Source: Candidatus Polarisedimenticolaceae bacterium
GTDB lineage: Bacteria > Pseudomonadota > Gammaproteobacteria > Chromatiales > Chromatiaceae
Length of the DNA stretch: 64,000 nucleotides
NCBI GenBank assembly: GCA_021648685.1
Contig: JAKISI010000002.1
Span: 42,442 to 106,441 of the forward strand
Direction: 5' to 3'
In this document: positions 61,923-64,000 of the stretch, in pieces
How positions within the stretch are numbered: the stretch's first letter is position 1
Layout: the number at the start of each line of letters is the position of its first letter
Translations under genes and position numbers: made by a program
The notes under the pieces: model-generated
Databases searched by the model: none
Seen by the model: the letters and a program-made list of their open reading frames with translations, nothing else
Told to the model about the DNA's origin: nothing

Positions 61923-62648
61923 ATGAACATTGACAGACTAAAAACAGTGGTTTTACAGATTAATGCGGTGCTGTTGTTAGCGCTTGTATTGCCCGCATTG
62001 GCATTTTCATCCGGCCCCATTCAGTCGCATAAAAGCATTCTTGATGCGGCTCGCAACCATGCAAAAAACAATGCTACCGGCTACTCTGTGCCGCCTACGG
62101 TCACAGCTAACCGCCTTGACAGTCGCTTGCGGCTGCCTGAATGCAGTCAACCCTTAGAGACCTTCTCGCCGCCAGCCGGACGCAAACTGGGCAGATCTAC
62201 GGTAGGTGTACGCTGCTCAGGCAGCAAGCCCTGGAGCCTCTATGTGCCGGTCATGGTGAGTCTGGTAATGGATGTCATCGTTGCTGCTCACAACCTTGGC
62301 CGGGGAACCGTGCTCAGCAGCAGCCACCTCATGCTGGAAAAAAAGGATGTTGCCCGGCTTCGTGGCAGCTTCTTCACGCAGCCTGCAGAGGCCATTGGTA
62401 TGGTATTGAAGAGGAACCTGCAACAGGGTCAGGTGCTTCACTCGCAGCATACGGTAATTCAGAAAACGGTAAAAAAAGGCAGTAAGGTCATTATCCTGGC
62501 TCACAGCAGCAACATAGAGGTTCGAATGCCGGGAAAGGCGTTGAGCAATGGGGCCACAGGAGAGCGAATAAAGGTGCGGAACATCCACTCAAAAAAGGAG
62601 ATTGAGGCCACTGTGGTATCCCCAGGTGTGGTTAGGGTCGCATTGTAG
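61923..62648 (+). CDS. flgA: Flagellar P-ring assembly chaperone FlgA
   Basis: Periplasmic chaperone for FlgI. The ATG at 61923 gives 241 residues with a signal peptide (VLLLALVLPALAFS); a TTG at 61911 is the alternative. The SAF domain follows, with GRGTVLSSSHLMLEKKDVAR and RNLQQGQVL, and the C-terminal region carries GERIKVRNIHSKKEIEATV. It is divergent from cheV and upstream of flgM. Confidence 0.94.
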   Translation: MNIDRLKTVVLQINAVLLLALVLPALAFSSGPIQSHKSILDAARNHAKNNATGYSVPPTVTANRLDSRLRLPECSQPLETFSPPAGRKLGRSTVGVRCSGSKPWSLYVPVMVSLVMDVIVAAHNLGRGTVLSSSHLMLEKKDVARLRGSFFTQPAEAIGMVLKRNLQQGQVLHSQHTVIQKTVKKGSKVIILAHSSNIEVRMPGKALSNGATGERIKVRNIHSKKEIEATVVSPGVVRVAL

Positions 62649-62736
62649 CGGATGCCTGCTGGGTCATCGCCATGAGTAAATTATGCGATTCATTCATAAA
62701 TACCACAAGATGTAGTGTTCACGTCACAAAACCGGG

Positions 62737-62763
62737 TAAAGATATTGAATACCATGTCGTTAC
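62737..62763 (+). promoter_or_regulatory. Sigma-28-like promoter of flgMN
   Basis: TAAAGATA-N11-GTCGTTAC compares with TAAAGTTT-N11-GCCGATAA at 11 of 16 positions, with the TAAAG core intact. The start would be about 30 bases before flgM. A sigma-28 promoter at flgM is the known feedback arrangement. Confidence 0.6.
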
Positions 62764-62799
62764 CCATTACCGAAGAGATGCAGATTCAGGAGTACTGAT

Positions 62800-63120
62800 A
62801 TGACGATAGAGATTAAAAATATTGCCAATAACGCCATCAGCAGCCAGGGAAGCGGCAGATCTGCTGGTGCCGTTACTAATGATGGCCCCTCGGGCAGCAG
62901 TTCTGCCAAACCATCAGCAAACCCAGACCGAGTCAGCCTGACTGCATCTGCCATGCAGCTTACGGTTTTAGAGGAGCAGATTAACAGCCTGCCCATAGCC
63001 GATGCCAACCGTGTTGCGGAGACAAGGCATGCCCTGGCTACTGGCACTCACCAGATCAACCCGGAAAGCACGGCTGATAACCTGTTGGCCACTGAACGGG
63101 CCTTTGCCCAAAAGAGCTAG
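62800..63120 (+). CDS. flgM: Anti-sigma-28 factor FlgM
   Basis: A 106-residue protein that holds FliA inactive until the hook is complete and is then exported. The N-terminal half is disordered and Ser/Gly-rich; the C-terminal half has DRVSLTASAMQLTVLEEQIN and TRHALATGTHQINPESTADN, the FliA-binding helices. AGGAG lies 7 bases before the ATG. flgN follows after 2 bases. Confidence 0.93.
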   Translation: MTIEIKNIANNAISSQGSGRSAGAVTNDGPSGSSSAKPSANPDRVSLTASAMQLTVLEEQINSLPIADANRVAETRHALATGTHQINPESTADNLLATERAFAQKS

Positions 63121-63122
63121 CC

Positions 63123-63602
63123 ATGATAAATACCACTCAGCAACAGCTATCTCAACTACTGGCCGCAGAGTTGAAAGAGAGCCATCAGCTGCTGGATATA
63201 CTGATCGAAGAGCATCAGGCATTGAGCAGCTCAAGCCCTGATCTGATTGCTGCAATCAGCCGCAAGAAATTGGATGCTATGCAGCAGGTTGAACAGTACC
63301 ACTCAAAGCGTACACAGTTTTTAGACCAGATTGGATGCCCTTCCAGTGGTGAAGAGATGGTGCGGTTTATTGCTGCTCTTCCCAAAGAGAGTCTGATCGT
63401 CACTCAGTGGCAGGAGTTGCAGGATCTGGCCAGAAAACTACAGCATCAGAATGAGATCAATGGCGGCGTGATTGTCCTGACTCAGCGGCACATTACCATT
63501 GCCCTTGATATCCTCTCTGGCAAAGCAAGCGTTACCACCACCTATGGGCGCAGTGGCCAGACCCACGCCGAGGCAACCCCCCAGCATCTGGCAAAAGCAT
63601 AG
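63123..63602 (+). CDS. flgN: Flagellar export chaperone FlgN
   Basis: A 159-residue helical cytoplasmic chaperone for FlgK and FlgL. It shows the FlgN pattern (SHQLLDILIEEHQALSSSSP near 25 and ARKLQHQNEINGGVI near 105, followed by the helical C-terminal end). Located directly after flgM, the standard flgMN pair. Confidence 0.9.
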   Translation: MINTTQQQLSQLLAAELKESHQLLDILIEEHQALSSSSPDLIAAISRKKLDAMQQVEQYHSKRTQFLDQIGCPSSGEEMVRFIAALPKESLIVTQWQELQDLARKLQHQNEINGGVIVLTQRHITIALDILSGKASVTTTYGRSGQTHAEATPQHLAKA

Positions 63603-63765
63603 CCCCCGCGCCAGATTGAACAACCCGGCATTGCGTTAGCCGTTTTCCCCCATACTGATCCCTGATCCCTGCAGTACAGAATTTCGCTTCATGCCCTTCT
63701 GTCTCCAGGGGTTTCACGATAAGCTTAACCCAATACAGGTAACCACATAATTTAGGGAGAAGCAG

Positions 63766-64000
63766 ATGTCTGATGAAAAGATCTATCCTGTTCCTGCTGA
63801 CTTTGCGGCCAATGCGCTGATTAATGCGGAACAGTACGACGCGCTATACAAACAGTCACTGGAAGACACTGACGGTTTCTGGGCGGAACAGGCAGAGATT
63901 TTTCTCACCTGGTCAAAAAAGTGGGACAAGGTACAGGAGTGGGATTTCCACACCGCAGAGATCAAATGGTTCGAAGGTGGCAAACTCAATGCCGCCTATA
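63766..64000 (+). CDS. acs: Acetyl-CoA synthetase (N-terminal part; gene continues past the window)
   Basis: The first 78 codons of an AMP-forming acetyl-CoA synthetase. The ATG at 63766 has AGGGAGA about 8 bases upstream. The reading starts MSDEKIYPVPADFAANALI and continues with FWAEQAEIFLTWSKKWDKVQ, the ACS N-terminal domain pattern; the last visible residues (WFEGGKLNAAY) match the conserved start of the core, WF-GG-LN. The catalytic parts lie outside. It has no visible link to the flagellar genes. Confidence 0.92.
   Translation, partial: MSDEKIYPVPADFAANALINAEQYDALYKQSLEDTDGFWAEQAEIFLTWSKKWDKVQEWDFHTAEIKWFEGGKLNAAY

Overview
The window looks like a chromosomal segment of a free-living, polarly flagellated gammaproteobacterium. 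The gene orders pilR-pilA-pilBCD-coaE-zapD, rlpA-dacC-ybeD-lipB-lipA and cheR/cheV beside flgBCDEFGHIJKL are those of Pseudomonas/Chromatiales-type genomes. System II (ResB/ResC) cytochrome c biogenesis, a tetraheme c-type cytochrome and a PEP-CTERM-type TPR protein (PrsT) point to an environmental lineage, perhaps near the sulfur-oxidising Chromatiales/Thiotrichales. That placement is inference from gene content, not a phylogeny.

Layout. Bases 1-10800 form a type IV pilus locus: the end of pilR, a stand-alone DUF4143 ATPase, pilA behind a clear sigma-54 promoter, a second pilin-like gene, pilB, pilC, pilD, a Wzy_C-type ligase likely to glycosylate pilin, then coaE and zapD. Bases 10800-18760 hold a methyltransferase, the cell-wall/lipoate run (rlpA, dacC, D-amino-acid aminotransferase, ybeD, lipB, lipA, a DUF218 protein), a small SAP-type protein whose stop codon lies in a MITE-like inverted repeat, rpmE and a DUF3135 gene. 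Bases 19000-24500 hold phoH, gcvR, dapA, bamC, a metallo-beta-lactamase-fold hydrolase and a small membrane protein. Bases 24500-24950 are a patch of short mobile debris: a palindromic element, then a GxxExxY gene remnant inside nested inverted repeats. After this come prsT, a Gly-rich tetraheme cytochrome, resB-resC-tlpA and rapA.

Bases 34334-43670 start with tRNA-Asn and contain a visibly AT-richer sugar cassette: neuB/legI-like, neuC/legG-like, hisF-like, hisH-like, an N-acetyl sugar amidotransferase, a CMP-sugar synthetase and a polysaccharide pyruvyl transferase. It converges on a Maf-type (DUF115) flagellin glycosyltransferase. Together these predict a legionaminate-type, probably acetamidino-modified, nonulosonic acid placed on flagellin. 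The HisF paralogue keeps Asp11 but has Gln where HisF has its second catalytic Asp130, as expected for a dedicated ammonia donor.

Bases 44144-63602 are flagellar: fliT, fliS, fliD, flaG, flagellin, flgL to flgB, cheR and cheV on the minus strand, and flgA, flgM, flgN on the plus strand. Reading the gaps gave sigma-54-like promoters (GG-N10-GC) before maf, fliD, flgG, flgB and flgA, and sigma-28-like promoters before flagellin, cheV and flgM. This is the RpoN-then-FliA hierarchy of polar flagella. The window ends in the first 78 codons of acetyl-CoA synthetase. No CRISPR array, integrase, transposase gene or rRNA was seen.
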